Below, piece after piece: positions 1 to 11,100 of a stretch of DNA of 64,000 nt. Both the position numbers and the translations under genes were made by a program. The notes under the pieces were generated by a model. That model did no database searches. It was not told the origin of the DNA and worked only from the letters and a program-made list of their open reading frames with translations. The stretch's first letter is position 1, and each line of letters begins with the position of its first letter. Location of the stretch: the NCBI GenBank assembly GCA_001643675.2, contig LSRY02000024.1, forward strand, positions 1,242,001 through 1,306,000. Reading direction: 5' to 3'. The stretch comes from Monocercomonoides exilis. Its lineage: Eukaryota > Preaxostyla > Oxymonadida > Polymastigidae.

Positions 1-96
1 ATCTCAGCTATTCAAGCCGCTCTCATCGCGCAAATTCGCTTCCTCTGCCCTACCAGCGAAGATACAATTTCACTTCCTTCTTTTCTCCAAAAATAA
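1..96 (+). CDS. possible 3' end of a gene cut by the window edge
   Basis: The first 60 bases are clearly GC-richer than what follows and read openly from base 1 for 31 codons to a TAA at 94-96. No GT occurs between 1 and 160, so a plus-strand intron cannot start here. The opposite strand also has a short open stretch, so the strand is not certain. I do not recognise the peptide. It could be the tail of a gene lying left of the window. Confidence 0.2.
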   Translation: MSAIQAALIAQIRFLCPTSEDTISLPSFLQK

Positions 97-160
97 AAAA
101 CAATAAAATTTTCAACAAACACTTCTTGGCCTTCTGCCACCAAAACTATTCATTTTCCAG

Positions 161-703
161 GTGCAGATGAGCACACCACATGCATCACTTCCTTCTGTGA
201 TGATTCATGGAAACCATTGAAGAAGGGATGAAATAGAGGCAGGGAGAGAAAGCGAGGAAGAAGAAAGGAGGCTTGAACAACCGATTTGGCAGGATCTGCA
301 CTCAATATCATCGTTATTGATGCTTCTGGAGGTGCATCAAGGAAATTTTGTGGAGCGGCTGGAAAAGAGAGAGAGAAAGAGAAAACAGAAAAATAAAAGG
401 AAGAGATGAGGAAGAGAGATGAGAGAAGAGCAAAAAGATAAGAAATTTTAGGAATTAGCCCAAATGATGGAAAAGAAAAAGATAAGCAAGGAAAGCCAGA
501 AGAGGAACATGAGAAAGAAGCGAAAGACTGAAAAGAAGAGAAGGCCAAAGAAGGCACTGAAGAAAAGAAGGAGAAGAAAAAAAGAGGGAGTGAGAGATAA
601 AAGAAAAGAAAAAGAAATGCAATCCGAAGGAGGACTTTTTTTCTGTTTATGGAGAAAAATTATCTCAAAATGCCTCGCTTTGAAAAGAACAGTTTGCAAT
701 TAA
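161..703. other. purine-rich low-complexity stretch, coding status unresolved
   Basis: The plus strand is almost entirely A and G (GAAGAAAGG-type runs) from about 220 to 600, so short frames stay open on both strands by composition alone. A plus-strand reading gives a Lys/Arg/Glu-rich tail ending at 703. A minus-strand reading gives a Ser/Phe/Leu-rich peptide ending near 150. A TTTTCCAG immediately before 161 could be a plus-strand acceptor, but no donor precedes it inside the window. Neither reading matches a family I know. Confidence 0.25.
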
Positions 704-1370
704 TTTATTAGATAAAATGAGTCTCAAATTCAATATTGTTTCATTTTTTTTTTTTTGGACTTAGAAACACAGACAGATAATATTTTTAAAAAACATTATT
801 AACATTTTTAAACTGCGAATCGATAATTACTGTGAAGAATAAAATGCCAGTTTTGAAGAAAAGAAAAAAATGAAAACGAGAAATATATGGAATTCAATGA
901 AACTTTTTAAACAACAATAATATTCGGTTTAATAAGAAAATGATTAGATTTTTAACAACTTACACTCAATTTATTGCAAAGTTTGATACAATATTGGATA
1001 GTGTTGTTGCATATTTGAAACAAACAATAAAGTGATTTAGTTTTTCATTTTTGTTCACGATTGTGCGAAACAGTAACATTTGACAAAATTTTTCTAAATC
1101 GAAATGATTGCATTTCTATTGGATAGCGCAAAATTATCATAATAGATCATAAACATTCATGCAATATGTGCGAACCGTAAAAGTTGTTATTCATCAAAAA
1201 AGACAAATATCAAACAAGTTACGTTTTTAATAATGGTCATCCAACAATAATCATTAAAAATACTATTTTTTTTTATAATTGTTGACTTGAAAGTTGATGA
1301 CTGATATTATTCATGATGCCTGAAAGCATTTTTGATGTTTGAAAACTGTTTTTTCATAATCTTAAACTTA
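704..1370. other. AT-rich intergenic DNA
   Basis: Strongly AT-rich with short A and T runs. I see no gene, no RNA gene and no repeat here up to the left end of the mariner relic. Confidence 0.5.
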
Positions 1371-1407
1371 CCCCGAAAAAAAGTATGATCCCAAAAATAA
1401 TTACCCA
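1371..1407 (+). repeat. left terminal inverted repeat of the mariner relic
   Basis: Begins CCCCGAAAAAAAGTATGAT and ends near TAATTACCCA. It pairs in inverted orientation with 2740-2770 and in direct orientation with 2959-2995. A TA dinucleotide lies directly before the CCCC. Confidence 0.65.
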
Positions 1408-1410
1408 AAT

Positions 1411-2480
1411 GTGTCCGGAAAAAAAGGTAAATTTGAGAATGATAAAAGCATTAATGCAAAAAAAGAAATAATACACAAACAAAACAAAATGGCAAGAATT
1501 GCAAAGGGCTCGATTCAAAAGAAAATTCATATGCTGCGCGATCTAGGAAAGGGAAGAAACGAAATTGCTCGTTTATTGAAAATTTCAGTCAAGACTGTAA
1601 AAAAACACAAAAAAACATACCATATATAATCAAATCGGTCTGTTAAAGGCAAACTCGGAAGGCCATTTTTTATTTCGCATGCTTTGCTGAAGAAAGCTTA
1701 AAAAGAATCAAAATGCATGCAAATTCGAAGAATCAGAGATCCAACCGATTATCTTGCTATGAATTGCAACAATTCCATCGCTTTTCGACGATTGCGCGTA
1801 ATTAGTGGAAAATATACAAAGAGAAAAGTCAAACCTTTCCTATCAAAGAATGCTTGTAAGATGAGAAACGAATTTGCTGAAAAACATTTAAGGGATGATG
1901 AATTATGGAAGCTGACGATCTTCGCTGATGAAAAAAAAACAATTCATTTGGACCAGATAATACAAGAATGGAATAGAATGAAAATGATAATGAAGAGATA
2001 TTCGATCATCAAAGTCAGAATAAACATGAAAAATTTTAATTATGGGATGCAGTGGGTTATAATTTCGAATCACCAATCATTTTTGTTTGCGAAACAATAA
2101 ATAAAGAGGAATTATGTCGAATTAGAACGTTATCTATAAATCCTAATTCACGAAAGCAATACAAAAATAATTGGATATTTATCCACAATAATTCGCCTAT
2201 TCGTCGATCTTTTAATGAGCAAAATGTGATCAGAGATTTTTCATTAACCAGTTTGGAATGGTCCCCTTATTCTCCAGATTTTAATAGCATCGAAAATGTG
2301 TGGATCATTTTATCTGGGAAAGTTTTCAATGATTGTGAACCAAAGAAAGATGCGAATGAGCTGAAAAAGTCAATTTTTGCTGCCTGGAATTAAATTGAAA
2401 TGGATATAATTAATAAACTTGTTCATTCGATGTGCAAACGACTCAAAACGGTTATATTGAATGAAGGAGGATCAATAAAC
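1411..2480 (+). pseudogene. Tc1/mariner transposase, broken
   Basis: The reading frame from 1411 has a helix-turn-helix segment (GRNEIARLLKISVKTVKKH), then a GRP-like linker (GKLGRP) and the first catalytic region (LTIFADEKK). After a frameshift at roughly 2035-2050 the other frame carries WSPYSPDFNSIENVW, the conserved third catalytic block, and ends in a recognisable SMCKRLKTVI-type C-terminus. In-frame stops lie at 1627-1629, 1699-1701 and 2391-2393. The second catalytic aspartate, normally in a QDNAP-like motif, reads HNNSP, so it is Asn. Three stops, one frameshift and a lost catalytic residue make the gene dead. The family assignment rests on the DE, PDxNxIExxW and HTH motifs in order and at normal spacing. 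Confidence 0.8.
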
Positions 2481-2739
2481 AAGTCATATATTATGATTAT
2501 GTTGTTGGTATTAATTCTTGAAATTTTCCTTTTTTTTTTTTTTTTTTTTTTTTGAAAATTCAGATCACATATTTTTGATAAATAATTTTTTCTATTAACA
2601 TGATAATTGTTCTTTTTTTATTGTTTTTTATAAAAGAAAAAAAAATATCTCAATTTTAAAGCATTAACTTGTTTGATAATAAAAATTATAATTGAATGCG
2701 ATTTTTCTCTTTCTCAACTGTTAATTCAAATTATCAATA

Positions 2740-2770
2740 TGGGTGATTATTTTTGAAACCATATTTTTTC
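2740..2770 (-). repeat. right terminal inverted repeat of the mariner relic
   Basis: Reads TGGGTGATTATTTTTG then ACCATATTTTTTC, the inverse of 1371-1407 with about five mismatches over 31 bases. The terminal GGGG expected outside it is gone. Confidence 0.6.
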
Positions 2771-3640
2771 ATTCAAATTTTTCTGTTCAAAAATATCCTT
2801 GAATAAAAATTTATGAACACAAAAGAGTGAAAAGGCTCAATAAAGAAATATTAATCTATATTTAAACAGATTCACTTATTCTTAAAACAGTTGTGATAAA
2901 TAAAGCACTTGAATTCAAAAGCTCTATTCAATGAAAAGCAAAATTCGAAAAACAAACACCCCGAAAAAAGTTATGATTTCAACAATAATCACACATATAA
3001 AAAATTTTATCAGTTATTTTTGACGGTCTGTATGAATAGCTCTTTAATTATGTGCGATAATAAATGAATGAAAAATTGGACAAAAATGTTCGTTCACAGA
3101 AAAATGTGATTGCAAACGGTATTGATTATATTTGATGTGATTCTATCCAGTTTAGACAGTATTCGAATTAATCATTTTGGATGATCGTGAAAATTGTTTT
3201 TTTATTAAATATCTGTTTTATGAATCTGAAAACCACTTCACAACAAAAATAATTTTTTCATAATTTCCTTTTTTAACTTTTTTTAAAATCGTTTCATTAT
3301 AAAAATACGTGAAGTTATCAATTCAATTGTTGAAATTCTCTTGTTGATTTATTTTTGATGCATAATGAAGTTTTTGCATTTTCTTTTTCAAATAAATAAA
3401 AAGAATAAAAAAGAATATTATAAAAATAAAAATCAATTATATTTAATTAAATCCAAAATTTACAAAAGACAATACAATTGATAAAATGATCGTTTTGCTC
3501 TTGATGATAATAAATATTTGCATATTGAATGGTAATTTTTTCTTTGTGTCTCACTTGATCACTTGCTGGATACAAACATAAAAAATCTTTGGCTTAAAAA
3601 ATGTTTTTGTATGAAAGATGAAACTCTAATTGTTATGCTT
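2771..3640. other. AT-rich intergenic DNA with an extra transposon end
   Basis: No gene seen. It contains a third copy of the mariner end at 2959-2995 and a weak possible partner in inverted orientation near 3347-3378 (TGATTTATTTTTGATGCATAA). If that pairing is real, 2959-3378 would be a roughly 420-bp non-autonomous element without coding capacity. Confidence 0.4.
2959..2995 (+). repeat. solo copy of the mariner terminal repeat
   Basis: CCCCGAAAAAAGTTATGAT followed by TTCAACAATAATC matches the left end at 1371-1407 at about 30 of 37 positions in the same orientation. No transposase follows it, so it marks a second, internally deleted or non-autonomous element. Confidence 0.6.
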
Positions 3641-4252
3641 CTAACTTTTTGAACTTTCTTTTAATTGTTCAAAAAACGTGTCTCTAACAGCCATAATCGC
3701 GAAACCGAGAACATTTTCACCTTTCCATTCATGAGGATTTGTTGCCTTTGGATTTGAAGCATCCATTTTTATCCCCCATATTGCATCTAGCGGAGAAGCT
3801 TCCACTATAATTGAGGATTTTGTTTCCATTAATAATGCTTTTAATTCAGGATGCTGACTGAATTTGTGCAAATTCCCTTGGTACACTATGTCAAATTTTT
3901 TTTGTTCCCACACTGTTCCATTGAAATTTTTAACACCTCTCCCCAATTCCTTAGCTTTTCGTGGGGTAGATGCTTTCAAAATATTTTGTAAAGAAACATC
4001 ATCATTGAATAATCGAGCCTTTTCAGCCATCATCCAATGCTCTGCAGTGTTATATCTAATGGAATCAACGACGAATGGTGATGTGAACCATTGGGCAAAA
4101 ATGCCATAAGGATCTTCGCTTTCTTTCCAAAAGAAAATATATGAAAATTCTTGACCTTTCTCGCATCTTTCAATGAGTTCATGAACATTTCTTGGAGAAA
4201 GAGTTGAAGATATAGATGAACTTGTTGAAGGAACAGAACTTGGTGTTGCCAT
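3641..4252 (-). CDS. NADAR (YbiA-like) domain protein
   Basis: A single exon of 203 residues starting at the ATG at 4250-4252. After a Ser/Thr-rich N-terminus (about 40 residues) comes a complete NADAR domain: FWKESEDPYG, the YNTAEHWMMAEKA block containing the conserved Glu-His-Trp-Met, a KARLFND helix, a KxxGRxVxNF-like segment (KELGRGVKNF), and the C-terminal LDAIWGI followed by GENVLGFAIM. Members of this family cleave N-glycosidic bonds. YbiA acts on early riboflavin-pathway intermediates, and other members remove ADP-ribose from guanine in nucleic acid. Which reaction this one does cannot be read from sequence. No signal or membrane segment is present, so it is probably cytosolic or nuclear. 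It is divergent from the gene starting at 4431, with 178 bp between the two starts. Confidence 0.85.
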   Translation of the reverse strand: MATPSSVPSTSSSISSTLSPRNVHELIERCEKGQEFSYIFFWKESEDPYGIFAQWFTSPFVVDSIRYNTAEHWMMAEKARLFNDDVSLQNILKASTPRKAKELGRGVKNFNGTVWEQKKFDIVYQGNLHKFSQHPELKALLMETKSSIIVEASPLDAIWGIKMDASNPKATNPHEWKGENVLGFAIMAVRDTFFEQLKESSKS

Positions 4253-4430
4253 TTCACAAAAGAATTATAAATAAATAATTTTATTTTTCTATTACAAAAG
4301 ATTTCAAAAATTTTATAAAACTATTAAAATATGTTTATATCTCAAATGGGATAGAATTCTTGATTATTTGAGTTTTCTTGAAATTGAACATTTTATGATG
4401 GGCATGATTATTGGTGTTTTTGATTTATGA

Positions 4431-7400
4431 ATGCAATGCTGGATTTTTTTTGTGATTATTTCGTTGAGTGAGTGCCAGTACAATCGCCAAATTTTTGTTG
4501 ATTCTATAAAAGGAAAAGATGAAGACGATTGCTGGGAAGGAAAAGAATCAAATCCTTGTAAAACACTAAACAAGGCTGTTGATGGATTAGATAGCGATAC
4601 AAGCATAAACATTATTGAGTCAATAGATAATCTCGAACTTGTTAATATTGAAACAGAAAAATGGACAAATTTCATGATTTGTTCAAAATCAAACAAAACG
4701 ATAATTTCCACAAAGCAAGCAAATATTGAAATTTTACTCGCATTTACCAACATAAATACGTTTGTTTTTTCTAATTTCGATAATTTACTTTTAAAACTTC
4801 AATTTGACTCTTTATTTCAATTATAAAGGTTTTCTTTGGAAAATTTAACTTTTGAATGCATTGCACACAGTATCCTTAAGATTTCAAATTGCAAGGATGT
4901 ATCTTTGATTTCTATTACAATCAAGAATCCTTTGAACACATGTTTGCTTTGTTATCTGCGTTATCAATTCACATAATTTTCATATTCTTTACATGTTTTC
5001 CAGCTGAATTGGCACCGATCAGAATCGATACCTCAACAATAATAAAGGCATCATTATCTTTTGAAAACGAACAAGCGGATAAAAATTATCAAAAAAAGTA
5101 TTATCTGTCAGTTGTGAATAGCGCAATAAGAGAGTTGTCGCAGGCAACGAGAAACATGTATAATTCAATTTCATTCCCACTAATGCATACCTCATCAATC
5201 AGTGATGTAACAATTAAAGATATGTGGATAGATGCAACAGGAATACAACGTTCTCCTTTAGAATTTTTATCTTCTGATTTAAAACTTCATCAAGTGAAAA
5301 TCAAAAAATTCGATGGGCAAATCATTGCCATGCAGAACGGTTCACTTGAATGTATCGGATGCATCATAAACGAGGACCTAAATGGGAACATATGCGAAGA
5401 AGAAAGCCAACGGAGAATCAACGAAGCGACACTTTTCTCTTCAGATGCTCCGGACTATACTCTGTCTGAAACTACACTCTCTGAATCGTACTTGATATTC
5501 ATCGAAGGAGTTAGTAATCTTCTTGTCGCAGACTCTTCATTTTCTGTCCTGACTGAGTTTATTTCCAGAGAAGGAGAAATACACATACCAAAAGTCTTTA
5601 ATCTGAACACAAGAAATGAAAGGTGCAACGGACTGGAAGAGAGAACAAATAAACCAATCAGCTTCGAGCGATGCACATTTAAGCATGTGAAGACGAACTC
5701 AGTTACAGATGCAGCACCCACAAACAAACAGCTTGTTTCAGAATTAGCCGGACTTTTTATTCACATTGTGGATATCAATGAATATTCTGATGTGACAATT
5801 GCAGGATGCACTTTTGAAGGAATTTTAAACACGACTTTTCCTTCCTTTTCTGAAAATAAGGAAGAAGAAGATGAAAAAGAGGAAGAAGAAGAAGAAGAAG
5901 AAGAAGAAATTTATAATCATCGAAGAGATGCTGATTCGAGAAATGCAATTGAAGAGGAAGTGTCAACAACTCAAACATTTGATTGCACAATATCTTCTTC
6001 TTCTTCTTCCCTGCCATCGATTAAACAACATAAAATGGCTTCATCTGAATGCAACACCGATTTTCTTCTTTCGACCAACTTGGAAAACAGCAGAAATTCT
6101 CGATGCTACAATCCTTTCATTTTTATTCACCATGCAAGAAGTATCACAATCAAAGAATCTGTGAAGCAAAATGAAAATACAACGAAGAAGGAAGCTTTCA
6201 ATAATGCGTCGTCATTATCTCAGCAATCAACTGCACCCTGTTCTGATTCTGATCTGCATGAGCACTGCAAATCAAAGAATTCCACTGAACGCAACGAGAA
6301 AAACGCAAAAAGAACAGAAGAAGATGAACTGGGAGACAGGAACAAGGTTGTTTGCAAGAGTGTATTCAAAAACCATATGTGCTTTCCTGTTGGGAAGATG
6401 AACGACAACACGCAGTGTTCTTCTTCTGCATTGTACATAATAAACTTGCTGAATGTCTCGATATGCAATGCAACATTCACCAACATTGTTTCTGTTGATG
6501 GAAGCTGTCTTGCATTCCTTCTCAATCAAAGCGGCAACGTTACACTGAGTGAAGTGGAGTTCAGCTCATGCGCATCGATCACTGAAGAAGAAGCATCAGA
6601 AATGGAGAGCATTGCGGCTGCGAAATTAAGAGATGCCTATTTTAAAGGCCATTTTGATGCGCAAACAGAGAAAGTCATCGAAAGAAAACTTCAACGCAAC
6701 AAGAAACTGCAAAAGGAGGCAAAGCGCCAAACAGCCAGTGCTAAATCGAAGCGCAATAGAACCTCAAATCCGCTCACACGAGTTGGAGGGGCTGTGTCCT
6801 TTGTGAACGACACGCGCGATAACACTTACGTCTCAGCGACCAGCGCCATGATGAAGAGCTGCGTGTTCTGCAACTGCCACAGCTCGACTGCGGGTGGTGC
6901 GTTGTACGTGGAGAGGAAGCTGACAGCAACGGATTGCTTGTTTTATGGCTGTTCTGTTTCCAAAAATGGACATGGGTCATCCATGTTCATATACTCTGTG
7001 AGTGAAGCAGTGGTATTTGCTGGAGGAATATTTGACGGTTTGAGCAGACAGGACGACTTGTACAAAATGAACGGAATGCAAAACGAGAATGAAGTTGGAT
7101 TTTTGAGGAGACATTTCGCAAACAGAAAGAATCAAAGGGAAACAGAAATAACTTCCCTTGACATTTTGAGAGAAGTGATTTTTAAGAGTATTTCACCTGG
7201 CAACACGCATGCTTTGATGCATGGTGATTCATCAGTCAAGAAATCTGCTTCATCGTCTGTTCGTCCATTGCATCCTTCTGAGCCTGTTATTTCTCAATCG
7301 CCTGCTGTTTGGATTACTGGCTCGCTCAGAGTCCAGCTTTTGGGAAGAATAAGAGGAGCTCTTTCATCGAAGCAGTATTCCTCTCCTTCTGCTTCTTCAC

Positions 7401-10171
7401 AACATTCTTCTGCTCTTCTGGCTGAAACTATTCCTCTTTTATTCCGCAACATTTTCACAAACTCAAACGAAGGCGGTGCAATGCACGTGGAAAGCTCCAA
7501 TGTAGCCATTTCAAACGTGGATTTTTCGCGAACATCGTCTCTTTGCGGAGGAGCTGTTTATGTCGATGCGAGCGCTGGAACATTCAGCACGCTTGATGTT
7601 GCATTCAAAGACTGCAGTGCTTCATTTCGGGGAGGTGCGCTGTTCATTGAGAGAAAAGTGAAACATTCAGACGAGACAGGAGAAACAGAAGGGAAGTTAG
7701 GGCAGATCAGAGCAAATGCGAATGAAAACTATCACATTTTATTGAATGCAACGACAATCACCCAATGTGATGCAGTTGAAGGAGGAGGCATTTTCCTGCT
7801 GTTCAGTGAAGACGAAAAGATGAATAGGAATGAAGAATGCAACCGAAAGAAAAGTGATGAAAATTCAAAATCTTCTCTCATTCCCAGAAATGAGCGCTTT
7901 TCTTCTTCTTCCTTGTTATCTTCTGCAGGGGACGAGGTTGAAAGTTTTGTCACATTTCAGGATCTTTTGGTGAAGAGCTGCAAGTCCCTTTTCGGTGGAG
8001 GAGCATTTGTGGCGATCACCCACCAAATAACAGACTATTTGCCACAGGGCAGTCTGCTTCTGAAGATTATCAGGAGTTCGATTGAATTCAACATTGCAAA
8101 CAGATACGGTGGTGGGATGGTTGTGGAAGTGGCTGACTCGTGGTTTGTGGGAGCGAGAAGTGGAAGCGAAGGAGAAAGAGAAGGAGGCAGTAGAAGGGAA
8201 AGGGAAATGATTAAGGCTGATGCATTTTCAGATTCGAAAAGTGAAGACATTAGTTGGATGGTCAAGAAGAAAATGTCAAGCAACAACAAGGAAATGCCGA
8301 TTGACGGAATTTCTTCATTGGCAACACAATCAACAAATGCTTCTCAATCTTCTATTTCTTCGTCATTGAGCACTTCATTTCAAAACTCCTTTTTGTGTTA
8401 TTTAGCTTTACCTTTTCAGGCGCTTAGACATGCACTTCAATTGTCTCGTATTATTTCTTTGATGCCCCACTCACGTTTACTTCTGTCTGCTGACTCTTCT
8501 TCATCACTCAGATCTCGCACTCTTCAAAGTGGTTCCAATCCACCAATTAAACACTTAAAAGAAGCCCCAGCAGAAGATAGCATTGATTCACTGATATTCA
8601 TACTCAACACAAATTTTGATTCGAATCGCTGTCCTGTTCGTTCCTCCTCTTCATCATCATCTTCCTCTTCTTCCTCTTCAGTTGGAGTTGATTCTGCATC
8701 GAACTCTCATTCTCTCTCTTCTTTTTCATACGTTGTCAATCCACTTATCTATGAAAACGCGTCTTGTGGAGGTGCTCTTGTTCTTATCGGCATGGAGAAC
8801 ATCACAAAAAGATCCGATTCTGCTGGCAAGCTGCATATTTATGTGAAGAATGGCTCCTTCCTGGCAAACAACAACGGAGCCTTTCGTGTGGAAAAGGGAG
8901 GGAAAATACTGTTCAACGACTCGATATTCGAAAATGACACGCACATTTTCACGACGATACGAACGCCGCTGACTGGAGCTTGTTCGAAGAGTCTGGTGAA
9001 AGTGTGGTTGTCATCTGCAAACAATTACGACAAGCAAATCAATAGAAAGAACGAAAGAGTTGATTTGAGTGGGAGTCATAGCGATGACTCCTTTGCTGAA
9101 AATGAAGCAGACAAATATTCGTCTTTTCATTCGCAGCATCTTTCTGAAGCGCATTCAGACCAGTTTCTGATGTGCGACACTTTTTGCTTGTCTGACATTA
9201 ACGCAGATGCAGATTTATATAACTCTTATTCAAATTCATTGAATCCTGCCATTTTACCAAGAAGGCCAATTCAATTCGCTTCTTCTTCTTTTTCTTCTTC
9301 TCATTCATCACGCCCAAATCCTGCCATTTCACAGTCAAACTCCAAACTTCTCAGATGTGGTGCTCCTCCGCCATTCAATCTTAGCTGCAACATTTCATCA
9401 ATTGAGCTCTCTTCATTTCCCAATCTACCGCCTCTTTCTGTGCGCGGCAGCAATTTGTCTCCGATTGCGCCTGTGTTGGCGTTGTCCTCGGTCGATGTCC
9501 ATCCTCCTTCATATCTGATTAACTTCAACGAAATAGATGAAAGGCACAGCGGCAAAAGTTATTCAAATGGAAAAACAGAGCATGACTCTTCTATCTCATT
9601 CTCCAAAACTTCAGCTACGAGAAAGGGGCTGAGGCAGGTTACGAAACATGGAAGAATTGCTTCAAACTCGATGTTTCAGTTCACTTCTGCTTTTTCAAAT
9701 GCAACACAAAATGAAACTTCAGTCAATTTTGTGTTTAGTGAGGTTTACTTTGACGTAGATCCGAGTGACACACGAGAGATATATCTATTTACAGATTCGT
9801 CTTTTTCTTTCACTGATGTCGATGAGAAGCTGTTTCCCACATTGTATCTGCATGTGTCGTGTGATCAAGGGATGACCTGGTCAGAGGAAGTGATGGAGAT
9901 ACACATCGTGGGAATTCTGGGGGAAGACGGGAAGAAGGCAGTTGCTGCTGTTGCAGTCTCAGTGTCTGTGTTGTTTTTGTGTGTGATATCAGGTGCAGTG
10001 GTGGTGATTGTGTGCAGAAACAAGCAGTTTGTGTGGAAGCAGAAAGGGAAAAAGCAGAGAGAGCCAAAATCGAAGGAGACGAACAAGAATAAAGGAGAAT
10101 ACCATCAGCTGATCACTGGCATCGGAAAGGACGATGTTGGAATTATGTTGGGTGACATGTACGTGGAGTGA
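4431..10171 (+). CDS. beta-helix (pectin-lyase-like) membrane surface protein
   Basis: Spliced from exons 4431-4759, 4829-4941 and 5004-10171, giving 1,869 residues. Introns are 69 and 62 bp with donors GTTTGT and GTTTGC, and the phases agree. The ATG at 4431 starts a short hydrophobic signal peptide (CWIFFVIISLSE). The mature start (FVDSIKGKDEDDC, then NPCKTLNKAV) is the usual opening of right-handed parallel beta-helix proteins. Many Cys-containing turns and GGALYVE, GGAMHVE, GGAVYVD, GGALFIE and GGGIF motifs recur from about 6,880 to 8,800. A single transmembrane helix (VAVSVSVLFLCVISGAVVV) lies about 51 residues from the end, followed by a basic cytoplasmic tail. This predicts a type I surface protein with a very large ectodomain. 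Insertions are Glu-rich (around 5,860-5,910) and Ser-rich. No catalytic lyase residues were recognised, so a binding or adhesion role is a guess. Confidence 0.8.
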
Positions 10172-11100
10172 TTGAACTGATACGTTGCAATGAAGGAAAA
10201 TGTGAACTGTCAATATAAAAGTTGGAAAAATATTTGAGTGCTTATTTTTAATTATATTTAACTTTTTATATGCAAAATTGAAGTTTTGTTGTTTACGTTG
10301 AAAAGTCTTTTTTAATCCAATTTTTCTTTCTTTCTTATATTTTTACGAATTTTTATAACACTTCTTTGCTTAGGATATGTAATTTATTTGTTTTTCGATG
10401 ATGCTTTTTCGCTTTGCTTTTTACAAAACTTTGAATAAATCATCGAAAATTCTTGCATATATTTTTATTTATCAGCACTTGACATTTTAAAATAGCGCTA
10501 TTACAAATCGTGTAATAGATAAATTTCGATATGACAGTTCTTTTTTTCAAAATTTCACTTTGTTTATTCTTCAATATCTTGAAAAAATCATCAAGATAAA
10601 TAATGCCAACTTAATAGAAATGTTATTTTTGTTACAATCGATATACAAAAATCGTTAATATGAGAAACGTTAAACGAAAAAGTTTTCTCCAAAATGCTTT
10701 GAAGTTGTACTATTTCTTAATCCTTATTCTTGTAGTATTTCATAAAAAATTAAAAACAAAAAACATCCTCCTTCTTTCACTAATATTACATGCGAAAATG
10801 ATGCTTTCTGAAATAAGTCTCAAAGCATTAAATGTATATAAACTGATGTGCACAATGCAATAATTTAATCTGCCCAATTTGGAAAAAAAGATAAAATAAT
10901 AAAAATATTTAAACTGGAATATTTTTCTAAAAATTGCTTGATAATTTCAAAAATTGTACAACAAAATTTTCGAGAGAAACTTAATAAACAGCGCCGAAAG
11001 CAAGAAATAAAACAGTTTACATATAATTATCAAATAATAATGACTCTTCAATAACTCATTAACTATTGCACAACATTTTCAAATTAAACACTCAAATTAT
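10172..11100. other. AT-rich intergenic DNA
   Basis: The space between two convergent genes. A 67-codon frame at 10660-10863 is rich in Leu, Lys and Ile, as expected of AT-rich non-coding DNA, and is not supported. Nothing else seen. Confidence 0.5.

Larger units (their letters stand above)
1371..2770 (+). mobile_element. decayed Tc1/mariner element
   Basis: A transposase relic is flanked by inverted ends. The left end at 1371-1407 begins CCCCGAAAAAAAGTATGAT and is preceded by TA, the target dinucleotide of this superfamily. Its reverse complement matches 2740-2770 with about five mismatches in 31 bases. The outermost CGGGG of the right end is no longer recognisable. The size, about 1.4 kb, is normal for a mariner. 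A run of about 24 T sits at 2530-2553, inside the element and 3' of the transposase. The gene inside is broken, so this copy cannot move itself. Confidence 0.7.

Noticed and set aside
10660-10863. 67-codon plus-strand frame
   Set aside because: Composition (Leu, Lys, Ile) is that expected from AT-rich non-coding DNA, with no supporting features.
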